A stretch of 64,000 bases of DNA from Pseudomonas sp. GCEP-101 (lineage in GTDB: Bacteria > Pseudomonadota > Gammaproteobacteria > Pseudomonadales > Pseudomonadaceae): positions 5,216,965-5,280,964 of the forward strand of contig NZ_CP104011.1 of the NCBI RefSeq assembly GCF_025133575.1. Reading direction: 5' to 3'. The translations under genes were made by a program, and so were the position numbers. The notes beneath the pieces are model-generated. The model ran no database searches, was not told where the DNA came from, and saw only the letters and a list, made by a program, of their open reading frames with translations. Positions 43,369 to 53,306 of the stretch are shown here, piece by piece; the first letter of the stretch is position 1, and the number at the start of each line of letters is the position of its first letter.

Positions 43369-46095
43369 ATGACTGTGCTGCAACCCACCGACGGCAAACC
43401 GCAAGGCACCGATCCCACCAGCCCCGACTGGTACCGCAAGAGCGTCGACCAGACCCTGGCCGCTCTGCAGACCAGCGCCGAAGGCCTTTCCCCTGACGAC
43501 GCCGAGGCACGACTGCTGCGCGTCGGCCCCAACGCGCTGCCGGCCAAGGCGGTCGACCCGCTGTGGCTGCGCTTCGCCAAGCACTTCAACGACGTGCTGA
43601 TCTACATCCTCCTCGCAGCCGCCGTCGCCACGGCGCTGATGGGCCACTGGACCGACACCCTCGTCATCCTGCTGGTGGCCGTGATCAACGCGGGCATCGG
43701 CTTCTTCCAGGAGAACAAGGCGGAGAAATCCCTCGCCGCCCTGCGCGGCATGCTCAGCAGCACGGCCCACGTGGTGCGCAACGGCAAGAAGCTCGAGATC
43801 GACGCCGCCCAGCTGGTGCCCGGCGACATCGTCATCCTGCGCCCCGGCGACAAGATTCCCGCCGACGTGCGCCTGTTCGACGTGCACCACCTGCAGGTCG
43901 AGGAATCCATGCTCACCGGTGAATCCCTCACCGTGGGCAAGCACGCCGACGCGCTGGACAAGGATGCGCTGCTGGCCGACCGCACCAACCTCGGCTTCTC
44001 CGGCACCCACGTCAGCGCCGGCAATGCACGCGGGGTGGTGATCGCGACCGGCCCGGCCACGGAGCTCGGGCGCATCAACAAGCTGATCGCCAATGTCGAC
44101 GAAAGCGAGACCCCGTTGCTGCGGCAGATCGCCGAGCTGGGCAAGCGCATCTTCCAACTGATCATCGGCATGATGCTGGTGCTCTTCATCATCGGCTTCT
44201 TCTGGCACGACTATCCCTTCGGCGAGCTGCTGCTGTCGCTGATCAGCCTGGCCGTGGCCGCCGTGCCCGAGGGCCTGCCGGCCATCGTCTCGATCATCCT
44301 GTCGCTGGGCGTGCAGCGCATGGCGCAGAACAAGGCGATCATCCGCAAGCTGCCGACCGTGGAAACCCTGGGCGCCATGAGCGTGATCTGCTCGGACAAG
44401 ACCGGCACCCTGACCATGAACGAGATGACCGTCAAAAACGTGCTGCTCGCCAACGGTCTCTATGCGGTCGAGGGCCAGAGCTACGAGCCCAGGGGCCGCA
44501 TCACCTTCGGCAGCACCAGCGATGAGCTGGACTGGTCGCAGCATGCGGCACTGGACGCCTTCATCCGCGCCGTGGACATCTGCAACGACAGCAGCCTGCA
44601 ACTGAACGACGAAGGCCGCTGGAGCGTGGTCGGCGGGCCCACCGAGGGCGCGCTCAAGGTCCTGGCGCGCAAGGCCAGCCTGCCGGAGGTCGAGTTCCAG
44701 AAGTTCGGCAAGATTCCCTTCGACTCCGCCTACAAATACATGGCGCGGCGCTGCGATGTGGCCGGGCAGAGCCTGATCTATCTCAAGGGCGCGCCGGACG
44801 TGCTGCTGCGCATGTGCCAGCAGCAGCTCGGCGCCCATGGCGTGGAACCGCTGGACCGCGAGTACTGGGAGCGCGAGATGAGCTTCATCGCCGGGCAGGG
44901 CCTGCGCATGCTGGCCGCCGCCTACAAGCCGGTGCAGCCCGATGACGGCGTGATCGACCACGAGGACGTGCAGGACGGCATGATCTTCCTCGGCGTCGCC
45001 GGCCTGCTCGACCCGCCGCGCCCGGAGGCCATCGAGGCCATCGCGCTGTGCAAGCGCGCCGGCATCCAGGTGAAGATGATCACCGGCGACCACCCGGACA
45101 CCGCCGTGGCCATCGCCGGCATGCTCGGCATGGGCAACGACCTGCGCGCCATGACCGGCCAGGAATTGGAGCAGGCCGATGACGCGCAGCTGAAATCCCT
45201 CGCCATGCAGTACTCGGTGTTCGCCCGCACCAGCCCCGAGCACAAGCTGCGCCTGGTGCGCGCGCTGCAGGCCAACGAGGAAGTGGTCGGCATGACCGGC
45301 GACGGGGTCAACGACGCCCCGGCGCTGAAGCAGGCCGACGTCGGCATCGCCATGGGCATCAAGGGTACCGAGGTGACCAAGGAAGCCGCCGACATGGTGC
45401 TCACCGACGACAACTTCTCCACCATCGCCGGCGCCGTGCGCGAAGGCCGCCGGGTCTACGACAACCTGAAGAAGACCGTGCTGTTCATCCTGCCGACCAA
45501 CATGGCCCAGGGCCTGCTGATCGTCATGGCGATCCTCGCCGGCGCGGTGATTCCCCTGGCGCCGCTGCAGATCCTCTGGATGAACATGGCGACCTCCACC
45601 ACCCTGTCCTTCGCCCTGGCCTTCGAGCCTGGGGAGCCGGGGATGATGCGCCGGCCGCCGCGTAACGCGAAGGAGTCGATTCTCAATGGCTTCGCGGTCT
45701 GGCGGGTGCTGTACGTGGGCGGCCTGCTCACCGGCGCGGCCTTCCTGCTGGAAGCCTGGATGGTCAGCAACGGCCAGGACACCGACCACATCCGCACCAT
45801 GATCCTGCACACCCTGGTCACCGCGCAGTGGGCCTACCTGTTCAACTGCCGGCTGCAGGAGGAGTTCTCGCTCAACCTCGCGCTGCTGCGCAACGGCGCA
45901 CTGCTCACCGTGACCCTGGCGCTGATCCTGTTGCAGTGCTTCGTGATCTACGTGCCGTTCATGCAGACCGCCTTCCACACCGTCGCCCTACCCTTCAGCG
46001 GCTGGCTGATCTCGCTGGGCATTGGCATCGCGGTGTTCTTCGCAGTCGAACTGGAGAAACTGCTGATCCGCCGCTGGAAGGCCTGGCGGCGGTAG
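43369..46095 (+). CDS. P2-type cation-transporting ATPase
   Basis: A 908-residue pump with an N-terminal cation-ATPase domain, the actuator loop TGES (183-186), PEGLP in helix 4 (300-304), phosphorylation site D343 in CSDKTGTLT, and the hinge TGDGVND (643-649). PEGLP, rather than CPC or another motif, places it with Ca2+/Na+-type P2 ATPases; the ion is unconfirmed. Around ten membrane helices are present, including the P2 C-terminal bundle. GGGAG lies 6-8 bases before ATG 43369. It is alone, between REP arrays. Confidence 0.95.
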   Translation: MTVLQPTDGKPQGTDPTSPDWYRKSVDQTLAALQTSAEGLSPDDAEARLLRVGPNALPAKAVDPLWLRFAKHFNDVLIYILLAAAVATALMGHWTDTLVILLVAVINAGIGFFQENKAEKSLAALRGMLSSTAHVVRNGKKLEIDAAQLVPGDIVILRPGDKIPADVRLFDVHHLQVEESMLTGESLTVGKHADALDKDALLADRTNLGFSGTHVSAGNARGVVIATGPATELGRINKLIANVDESETPLLRQIAELGKRIFQLIIGMMLVLFIIGFFWHDYPFGELLLSLISLAVAAVPEGLPAIVSIILSLGVQRMAQNKAIIRKLPTVETLGAMSVICSDKTGTLTMNEMTVKNVLLANGLYAVEGQSYEPRGRITFGSTSDELDWSQHAALDAFIRAVDICNDSSLQLNDEGRWSVVGGPTEGALKVLARKASLPEVEFQKFGKIPFDSAYKYMARRCDVAGQSLIYLKGAPDVLLRMCQQQLGAHGVEPLDREYWEREMSFIAGQGLRMLAAAYKPVQPDDGVIDHEDVQDGMIFLGVAGLLDPPRPEAIEAIALCKRAGIQVKMITGDHPDTAVAIAGMLGMGNDLRAMTGQELEQADDAQLKSLAMQYSVFARTSPEHKLRLVRALQANEEVVGMTGDGVNDAPALKQADVGIAMGIKGTEVTKEAADMVLTDDNFSTIAGAVREGRRVYDNLKKTVLFILPTNMAQGLLIVMAILAGAVIPLAPLQILWMNMATSTTLSFALAFEPGEPGMMRRPPRNAKESILNGFAVWRVLYVGGLLTGAAFLLEAWMVSNGQDTDHIRTMILHTLVTAQWAYLFNCRLQEEFSLNLALLRNGALLTVTLALILLQCFVIYVPFMQTAFHTVALPFSGWLISLGIGIAVFFAVELEKLLIRRWKAWRR

Positions 46096-46145
46096 AGCGC
46101 AGGGGCGCATGGCTGCTTGCGTCATGCGCCGCATCCCGTGCGACA

Positions 46146-46524
46146 TAGGAGCGGACTGCGTCCGCGATGGTTTTGCCCTCTCCCTGCTCGATCGGAGTGG
46201 CGTTGAATCGATCGCGGACGAAGTCCGCTCCTACGTTCATTCCACCCTTGCGTATTCGCGGTCACGCCGGCCGCCGTAGGAGCGAGCCCGCCCGCAAGCC
46301 CCGCCCGGAACACCATGGCCGGCAGGCTCGCCCCTACAGGTGCCACGCCCTTGCCCTCCCCAGGTCCCCGGCCCTTCCCTGTCGGGAGAAGGAGGCGTAT
46401 GCCGGGTGTTCCTCAGTCGGCAGATCCCAAGCGCACCGGATGCGATCACGGCCGGATCCCGCTCCTGCAGCCATCCTCCGGTCTGGCTCCGGACTCCTCC
46501 TGTAGGAGCGGGCCATGCCCGCGA
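46146..46524. repeat. Scattered REP units in the gap between the ATPase and mqo
   Basis: Units near 46146-46168 and 46208-46234 (GGAC/GTCC type, facing each other), a degenerate one near 46275-46299, and a GGGC/GCCC unit at 46502-46524. A degraded piece resembling the paired-palindrome element lies near 46350-46395. No gene is seen in the 590-base gap. Confidence 0.75.
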
Positions 46525-46641
46525 TCCGCGCCGGCAGGCGCGCCCTTCACGGGATCGCGCCCAGTCTCTGCTTGGATCGCCCGAACGCCGTTCCGTTCCG
46601 AACCACCTCGGAGAACCCCGTCGTACCGAGCACACAAAGCA

Positions 46642-46667
46642 GAAGGCCCGCCAATAGGCGGGCCTTC
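46642..46667. terminator. Terminator-like hairpin after mqo
   Basis: An 11-base-pair stem GAAGGCCCGCC / GGCGGGCCTTC with loop AATA, 20 bases past the mqo stop. The minus-strand continuation is only moderately U-rich. Confidence 0.6.
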
Positions 46668-46686
46668 GCGGGGCACGGCGGACCGG

Positions 46687-48321
46687 TCAGAGCGCCAGGT
46701 CGCTGGCGGCTTTCGCCGGCGCCGGGGCGGCGTCGGTCGGCTGCGTGGCCGGGGCCTGGTCGATGGCCGGCGGCGGGTCCAGTTGCAGCACCTTGGCGGT
46801 GTAGCTCCACTCGGCGAAGGTCTTCTCCGGGCTGTCGTTGAGCTTGGTGCCGTAGCTCGGGACGATCTGGTGGACCTTGGTCTGCCACTCGGGGGTGGCG
46901 AGCTTGTCCTTGAACACCTTTTCCAGCACGTTGAGCATGATCGGCGCGGCGGTGGAGGCACCCGGGGATGCGCCCAGCAGGCCGGCGATGCTGCCGTCGG
47001 CGGAAGCGACGATCTCGGTGCCGAGCTTCAGCACGCCGCCCTTCTCCGCATCCCGTTTGATGATCTGCACGCGCTGGCCAGCCTGCCACAGGCGCCAGTC
47101 CTCGGCCTTGGCGTCGGGGAAGTATTCGCGCAGGGCGGCGAGGCGGTCCTCGTCGGAGAGCATCAGCTGGCCGGCGAGGTACTCCACCAGAGGGTACTCG
47201 TCGATGCCCACGCGGGTCATCGGCCAGACGTTGTGGACGTTGGTGCTGCCCAGCAGGTCCAGGTACGAGCCTTCCTTGAGGAACTTGGTGGAGAAGGTGG
47301 CGAACGGCCCGAAGAGGATCACGCGCTTGCCGTCGAGCACGCGGGTGTCCAGGTGCGGCACGGACATCGGCGGCGCGCCGACCGACGCCTTGCCATAGGC
47401 CTTGGCCAGGTGCTGCTGGGCGATGGTCGGGTTCTCGGTGACCAGGAACGAGCCGCCTACCGGGAAGCCGGCGTAGTCCTTGGCTTCCTCGATGCCGGAT
47501 TTCTGCAGCAGGCGCAGGGCGCCGCCGCCCGCGCCGATAAAGACGAACTTGGCGTCGGTCTCGGTGACGCTGCCGTCCTTCAGGTTCTTGTACTCGACGC
47601 GCCAGGTGCCATCGGCGTTGCGGGTGATGTCCTCGACTTCACTGGAGAGCTTCAGGCTGAAGTTCGGCTTGCTCTGCAGGTAGCCGGCGAACTGGCGGGT
47701 GATCTCGCCGAAGTTCACGTCAGTGCCGATTGGCGTCCAGGTGGCGGCGATCTTCTGCGACGGGTCGCGGCCCTGCATCATCAGCGGCACCCACTTGGCG
47801 ATCTGCGCCGGGTCCTCGGAGTACTGCATGCCGCGGAACAGCGGGCTGGCCTGCAATGCCTCGTAGCGCTTCTTGAGGAAGGCGATGTTGTCGTCGCCCC
47901 AGACGAAGCTCATGTGCGGGGTGGAGTTGATGAACGAGCGCGGGTTCTTCAGCACGCCGTTCTGCACCTGCCAGGCCCAGAACTGACGGGAGATCTGGAA
48001 CGACTCGTTGATCTCCACCGCCTTGGCGATGGTGACGTTGCCGTCCTTGTCCTCGGGGGTGTAGTTCAGTTCGGCCAGGGCGGAGTGGCCGGTGCCGGCG
48101 TTGTTCCAGCCGTTGGAGCTTTCCAGGGCGACGCCGTCCAGGCGCTCGACCATCTCCATGCTCCAGCCCGGCTCCAGCTCGTTGAGCCAGACGCCCAGGG
48201 TGGTGCTCATGATGCCGCCGCCGATCAGCAGCACGTCGACTTTCTTGGGTTCCGCGAACGCGGGCGCGCAATTCACTGCCAGAGCGAGGCCCAGCAGCGC
48301 CCCGCTAACTTTCTTGATCAT
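46687..48321 (-). CDS. mqo: Malate:quinone oxidoreductase
   Basis: A 544-residue membrane-associated flavoprotein that oxidises malate to oxaloacetate and reduces quinone. The FAD fold begins KKVDVLLIGGGIMSTTLGVW. Family segments SSNGWNNAGTGHSALAELNY and GASPGASTAAPIML are intact. The N-terminus has a hydrophobic export-like segment (ALLGLALAVNCAPAFA), as in several Pseudomonas Mqo forms, and the C-terminus adds about 30 Pro/Ala-rich residues. ATG 48321 starts this segment; longer frames upstream are implausible. No clear ribosome site was seen. Confidence 0.95.
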   Translation of the reverse strand: MIKKVSGALLGLALAVNCAPAFAEPKKVDVLLIGGGIMSTTLGVWLNELEPGWSMEMVERLDGVALESSNGWNNAGTGHSALAELNYTPEDKDGNVTIAKAVEINESFQISRQFWAWQVQNGVLKNPRSFINSTPHMSFVWGDDNIAFLKKRYEALQASPLFRGMQYSEDPAQIAKWVPLMMQGRDPSQKIAATWTPIGTDVNFGEITRQFAGYLQSKPNFSLKLSSEVEDITRNADGTWRVEYKNLKDGSVTETDAKFVFIGAGGGALRLLQKSGIEEAKDYAGFPVGGSFLVTENPTIAQQHLAKAYGKASVGAPPMSVPHLDTRVLDGKRVILFGPFATFSTKFLKEGSYLDLLGSTNVHNVWPMTRVGIDEYPLVEYLAGQLMLSDEDRLAALREYFPDAKAEDWRLWQAGQRVQIIKRDAEKGGVLKLGTEIVASADGSIAGLLGASPGASTAAPIMLNVLEKVFKDKLATPEWQTKVHQIVPSYGTKLNDSPEKTFAEWSYTAKVLQLDPPPAIDQAPATQPTDAAPAPAKAASDLAL

Positions 48322-48679
48322 CGAAAGGTTTCTCGTCGTTAGGGCTTGGCCTTCCCCACCGGCGTCATTCAGCGTGAAGGCCGCGCCCGGCGCGCAGGGC
48401 GCGAAAGGCAAGGCGACAGATGACGAGGATGAGTCGGGACTCAGTTCCCTCCTCCGCCGGCTCTGAGGCCTGCTTGATGGAATGAGGGACGTCCTGCGCA
48501 GAGAGACACGCAAAGCCTTCGGCTTTGGCTTTTGTTGTGGGAGGGATGCATGGTCTGCTGAAACGTTTGCGCATTCTATCGAAAGCGCCGCGCATCACCA
48601 ACCTTTGCAGTCAACTATCAACGGTCCGCATTACGTGCAGGCCGTTTCTGCTTGTTTCAACCCGCGCTTCCCGACATGC

Positions 48680-48796
48680 GTAGGAGCGGACTCCGTCCGC
48701 GATAGATCCGCATCGCACCAAAGCGTTCGCGAGCAAGCTCGCTCCTACAGAATAAGCATCGGAGCGCTTTTCGTAGGAGCGAGCTTGCTCGCGAAC
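48680..48796. repeat. Three REP units upstream of the GntR/FCD gene
   Basis: A GGAC/GTCC unit at about 48680-48702, a reversed GAGC/GCTC unit at 48725-48748 and a direct GAGC/GCTC unit at 48773-48796. They lie in a 730-base gap (48322-49053) that holds no visible gene. Confidence 0.88.
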
Positions 48797-49022
48797 CTGC
48801 CCCAGCACCAGCCTACCCGGCAAATCGACCAGGGCCCCACGCACCACAACGTTACCGAAGCGCACCACCAACGCGCACGAATCGCCCTGTCCGTTACCGT
48901 TCCGCCCCGTTCCCGCACGCTCAGTCCTAGGCCGTTTTCCCACATCCCGCGCTCTATTTCGGTCAATCGCCGCCAGTTCGTCAGGCTTGGCACAGCATCT
49001 GCTTATTTGCATGCATGGATAA

Positions 49023-49032
49023 TTGGATCCAA
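49023..49032. promoter_or_regulatory. Palindrome TTGGATCCAA before the GntR/FCD gene
   Basis: A perfect 10-base palindrome ending 21 bases before the start and 8 bases before the GAGGAA ribosome site. FCD-type GntR regulators often bind short palindromes of this kind overlapping their own leader. The assignment is inferred. Confidence 0.35.
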
Positions 49033-49053
49033 AAATCCACGAGGAAACACCCC

Positions 49054-49719
49054 ATGCGCCTGGTACCTGCTGCCCGCCCGCCGATGAGCGCCGAAGACGA
49101 GGCCTACGACTATCTCCTCCAGGCTATCTGCACTGGGCGTTACCGGACCGGCGACCGCCTGGTAGCCGAGGACATCGCCAGCGAGATCGGCATGAGCCGG
49201 ATGCCCGTGCGGGGCGCCTTCAAGCGCCTGGACGCCGAGGGCCTGGTGACCCTGCGGCCCAACCGCGGCGCCATCGTCAGCGGGCTGAACATCGAGGAGA
49301 TGCGCGAAGTCTTCGAGATGCGCAGCGCCCTCGAAGGCCTGGCCATCCGCATCGCCGTGCCGCAACTGACCGACCGCGACCTGTCCCGCCTGGAGCGCAT
49401 GCTCGACGAGATGGACGACTACCGCGACGACAGCGCCGAGTGGGTCAGCCGCCACCGCGCCTTCCACGAATACCTCTGCAGCCTCGCCGGCCGCCCGCGC
49501 CTGCTGCGCCAGATCACCGCGCTGTACTCGGTGATCGAACCGCACATGCGCCTGTGGCTGCAGCACGTCGACAAGCCCATGAGCGCCCGCGAGGAACACG
49601 CCGTGATCCTCGACGCCCTGCGCTCGAAGAATGCCCGCGAAGCCGAGCGGGTGCTCTGCGAGCACATCGAGGGGACCATCCCCTCCCTGGCGCGTTTCCT
49701 GGAAGCCCAGACCACCTGA
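49054..49719 (+). CDS. GntR-family regulator, FCD type
   Basis: A 221-residue protein started at ATG 49054 (GAGGAA 7 bases upstream). The winged helix covers about residues 10-78 (LVAEDIASEIGMSRMPVRGAFKRL), and an FCD ligand-binding domain covers about residues 85-215, with the metal-binding-type Asp/His pattern (HRAFHEYLCSLAGRP; REEHAVILDAL). FCD regulators respond to small carboxylates or amino-acid derivatives. It is the first gene of a same-strand run with an amino-acid ABC transporter, a PotF-like protein and a GGT-like enzyme. Confidence 0.9.
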   Translation: MRLVPAARPPMSAEDEAYDYLLQAICTGRYRTGDRLVAEDIASEIGMSRMPVRGAFKRLDAEGLVTLRPNRGAIVSGLNIEEMREVFEMRSALEGLAIRIAVPQLTDRDLSRLERMLDEMDDYRDDSAEWVSRHRAFHEYLCSLAGRPRLLRQITALYSVIEPHMRLWLQHVDKPMSAREEHAVILDALRSKNAREAERVLCEHIEGTIPSLARFLEAQTT

Positions 49720-49812
49720 GGCACCATCCACCCACGAGTCGAAGCAACGGGCGCCCAGACCCGTACTTCTGTGTCCCTGAACTGCCCTGGCAACCCCACC
49801 CCGGAGCTCAAC

Positions 49813-50619
49813 ATGTTCGAACGCAGGATCCCGCAGTGCCTTCTCGCCCTTTGCCTGGCCGCCCCGCTGGCGCACGCCGAGGTGAAGATTCCCGACCGCT
49901 TGCAGAACGCCAGCAAGATGACCTTCTGCGGCGGCATGGACTCCCCACCCATGGGTTTCTATGACGCGAACCAGAAGCTTACCGGGGTCACCATCGACCT
50001 GGGCGAGGCCATCGCCAAGCGCCTGGGCGACAAGAAGATCGACTGGCGCATCACGCCCTTCTCCGGGCTGATCCCGGCGCTGCTCGCCGGCCAGTGCGAC
50101 ATGCTGGTGGACCAGTTGTTCGACAAGCCCGAGCGGCGCGAAGTGATCGACATGGTCAACTACATGTACTCCAGCCAGGCCGTGGTGGTCGGCAAGGGCA
50201 ACCCCGAGGGCATCCGTACCCTGGACGACCTGTCCGGGAAGAAGGTCGCGGTGCTCAACGGCTCGACCATCCGCACCCTGCTAGACGCCCACAACGAGAA
50301 GCTGGCCAAGGCCGGCAAGCCGCCAATGAAGGTGATCGTCTACAACACCGACACCGACGCCTTCCAGGCCCTGCGCATCCGCCAGGCCGACGCCTACGGC
50401 ACCACCGTGGAAACGGCCGGCTACTACCAGAGCATGGCGCCGGACCTGTTCGAGATCGGTGTGCCCGCCTTCGCGCGCATCCTCACCGGCCTGGGCATCC
50501 GCAAGGAAGACAAGCAGCTGAGCGAGGCCGTGACGCAGATCATCAAGGACATGCAGGCCGACGGCAGCTACCACGCACTGCTCGCCAAATGGCACATCGA
50601 AGGCGACAAACTGGACTGA
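49813..50619 (+). CDS. Amino-acid-type ABC substrate-binding protein
   Basis: A 268-residue periplasmic protein. ATG 49813 gives a signal peptide ending near AHA. The fold is the family 3 solute-binding type: GVTIDLGEAIAKRLGDKKID, FSGLIPALLAGQCDMLVDQL, and DLSGKKVAVLNGSTIR. CGGAG lies 7-8 bases before the start. It should feed the permease and ATPase encoded next. The ligand is likely an amino acid or amino-acid conjugate. Confidence 0.9.
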   Translation: MFERRIPQCLLALCLAAPLAHAEVKIPDRLQNASKMTFCGGMDSPPMGFYDANQKLTGVTIDLGEAIAKRLGDKKIDWRITPFSGLIPALLAGQCDMLVDQLFDKPERREVIDMVNYMYSSQAVVVGKGNPEGIRTLDDLSGKKVAVLNGSTIRTLLDAHNEKLAKAGKPPMKVIVYNTDTDAFQALRIRQADAYGTTVETAGYYQSMAPDLFEIGVPAFARILTGLGIRKEDKQLSEAVTQIIKDMQADGSYHALLAKWHIEGDKLD

Positions 50620-50630
50620 GGTAACGAGCC

Positions 50631-51398
50631 ATGAACTTCAGTTGGGACGTGTTCTGGCAGTACCTGCTGCGGCCGAGCGACATCTACCTCTACGGCCTCT
50701 GGCTGACCTGCGTGATCGCCGTCAGCGCCATGCTGCTGGGCTGCGTGCTCGGGTTGCTGGCGGCGCTGATGCGCCTGTCGAGCAACCCGCTGCTGCAATA
50801 CCCGGTGCGCTTCTATGTGTGGCTGATGCGCGGCACGCCGCTGCTGGTGCAGATCGTCTTCCTCTACACCGCGCTGGCCGCCGGCGGCATCTTCCGCTTC
50901 GTGGACCTGGACCTGGGGCTGTTCATCCTGCCCGGCAACATCCAGGCGGCGATCATCGCCCTGGGCCTCAACGAAGGCGCGTACATGGCCGAGATCATCC
51001 GCGCCGGCATCGGCGCGGTGGACAAGGGCCAGTACGAGGCCGGCAAATCCCTGGGCATGACCTTCCCCAGGCTGATGCGCCGCATCGTGCTGCCCCAGGC
51101 CTTCCGCGTCATCGTTCCGCCACTGGGCAACGAGTTCAACGTGATGCTGAAGAACACCACGCTGGTCAGCGTGATCGGCGTGCAGGAACTGCTGCTGAGC
51201 ACGCAGATGGTCACCTCGGCGACCTTCCGCGTGTTCGAGCTGTACCTGGTCGTGGCGATCTACTTCCTCGCCCTGACCACCCTGTGGGGCTTCTTCCAGC
51301 GCTGGCTGGAAGCACGCTTCGGCAAATCCGACGGGCAGGCCGCGGCACCGAACCGGATGTTCGGCCGGCAGGCGATGAAACTGCTGAGGGGGCGTTGA
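50631..51398 (+). CDS. Amino-acid-type ABC permease
   Basis: A 255-residue HisM/GlnP-type permease with about five membrane segments and the EAA loop EAGKSLGMTFPRLMRRIVLPQAF. Only one permease gene is present, so the transporter probably uses a homodimer. It lies 11 bases after the binding-protein gene and 1 base before the ATPase gene. Confidence 0.92.
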   Translation: MNFSWDVFWQYLLRPSDIYLYGLWLTCVIAVSAMLLGCVLGLLAALMRLSSNPLLQYPVRFYVWLMRGTPLLVQIVFLYTALAAGGIFRFVDLDLGLFILPGNIQAAIIALGLNEGAYMAEIIRAGIGAVDKGQYEAGKSLGMTFPRLMRRIVLPQAFRVIVPPLGNEFNVMLKNTTLVSVIGVQELLLSTQMVTSATFRVFELYLVVAIYFLALTTLWGFFQRWLEARFGKSDGQAAAPNRMFGRQAMKLLRGR

Positions 51399-51399
51399 G

Positions 51400-52179
<780 letters not shown>

Positions 52180-52194
52180 CGATAAGGACAAGTC

Positions 52195-53289
52195 ATGCGT
52201 AAACGCGCTCTGCTCGCCAGCACTCTCACCCTCCTCGCCTGCGCCACCGCAGCCCAGGCCGACGACAAGCTGGTGCGCTTCTACAACTGGTCCGACTACA
52301 TGGGCCCGGACACCCTGAAGAATTTCGAAAAGGACAGCGGCATCAAGGTCCAGTACGACGTCTTCGACACCAACGAGATGCTCGAGGCCAAGCTGCTCTC
52401 CGGCCACTCGGGCTACGACCTGGTGGTGCCCTCCAGCCAGTTCCTCACCAAGCAGATCAACGCCGGCGTCTACCAGAAGCTCGACCGCGCCCAACTCGGC
52501 AACTGGAAGCACCTCGACCCGCGCCTGATGAAGCGCCTGGAGGCCGCCGACCCGGGCAACCAGTACGCCGTGCCCTACATGTGGGGCACCGTGGGCATCG
52601 GCTACAACCTCGACAAGGTCAAGGCCGCCCTGGGCGACAACGCACCGCTGGACTCCTGGGACCTGATCTTCAAGCCGGAAAACCTGGCCAAGCTGCACGG
52701 TTGCGGCGTCGCCTTCCTCGACGCACCGGTGAAGATCATTCCGCAGGCCCTGCATTACCTGGGCCTGGACCCGAACAGCACGAACCCCGAGGACTACGCC
52801 AAGGCCTCCGCCTTGCTGCAGACGCTGCGTCCATCGATCACCTACTTCAACTCCTCCAAGTACACCACCGACCTCGCCAACGGCGACATCTGCGTGGCGG
52901 TCGGCTACTCGGGCGACGTGATGCAGGCGCAGACCCGCGCCCAGGAAGCCGGCAAGAAGATCGACGTGCGCTATGTGATCCCCAAGGAAGGCGCCAACCT
53001 GTGGTTCGACATGCTCGCCATCCCGCGCGACGCGAAGAACCCCAGGGGCGCCCACGCGCTGGTGAACTACCTGCTGCGCCCGGAGGTGATCGCCCCGGTC
53101 AGCGACTACGTCGGCTACGCCAACCCCAACCCCGACGCCACGCCGCTGCTCGACCCGAAGGTGCGCGACAACCCCGGCATCTATCCCAGCGACGCGGTGA
53201 TCGAGAAGCTCTACGTCTCCGCCGACCTGCCGCCGAAAATCCAGCGCGTGATCACCCGCGAATGGACCCGAATCAAGACTGACCGCTGA
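52195..53289 (+). CDS. PotF/SpuD-like polyamine-type substrate-binding protein
   Basis: A 364-residue periplasmic protein with a signal peptide ending near AQA. The segment VRFYNWSDYMGPDTLKNFEK is the hallmark of putrescine/spermidine-binding proteins, and VVPSSQFLTKQI and GYSGDVMQAQTRA agree. It has no polyamine permease of its own here. It may use a permease elsewhere, work with the amino-acid transporter just encoded, or act as a sensor. It follows the ATPase gene by 15 bases in the same operon. Confidence 0.9.
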   Translation: MRKRALLASTLTLLACATAAQADDKLVRFYNWSDYMGPDTLKNFEKDSGIKVQYDVFDTNEMLEAKLLSGHSGYDLVVPSSQFLTKQINAGVYQKLDRAQLGNWKHLDPRLMKRLEAADPGNQYAVPYMWGTVGIGYNLDKVKAALGDNAPLDSWDLIFKPENLAKLHGCGVAFLDAPVKIIPQALHYLGLDPNSTNPEDYAKASALLQTLRPSITYFNSSKYTTDLANGDICVAVGYSGDVMQAQTRAQEAGKKIDVRYVIPKEGANLWFDMLAIPRDAKNPRGAHALVNYLLRPEVIAPVSDYVGYANPNPDATPLLDPKVRDNPGIYPSDAVIEKLYVSADLPPKIQRVITREWTRIKTDR

Positions 53290-53306
53290 ACCGAAGAGAG
53301 TTTTCC

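Noticed and set aside
43333..45978. An 881-codon minus-strand frame opposite the P-type ATPase
   Set aside because: Mirror of a highly conserved gene; the composition (Asp/His/Gln/Val rich) is typical of antisense reading in GC-rich DNA.
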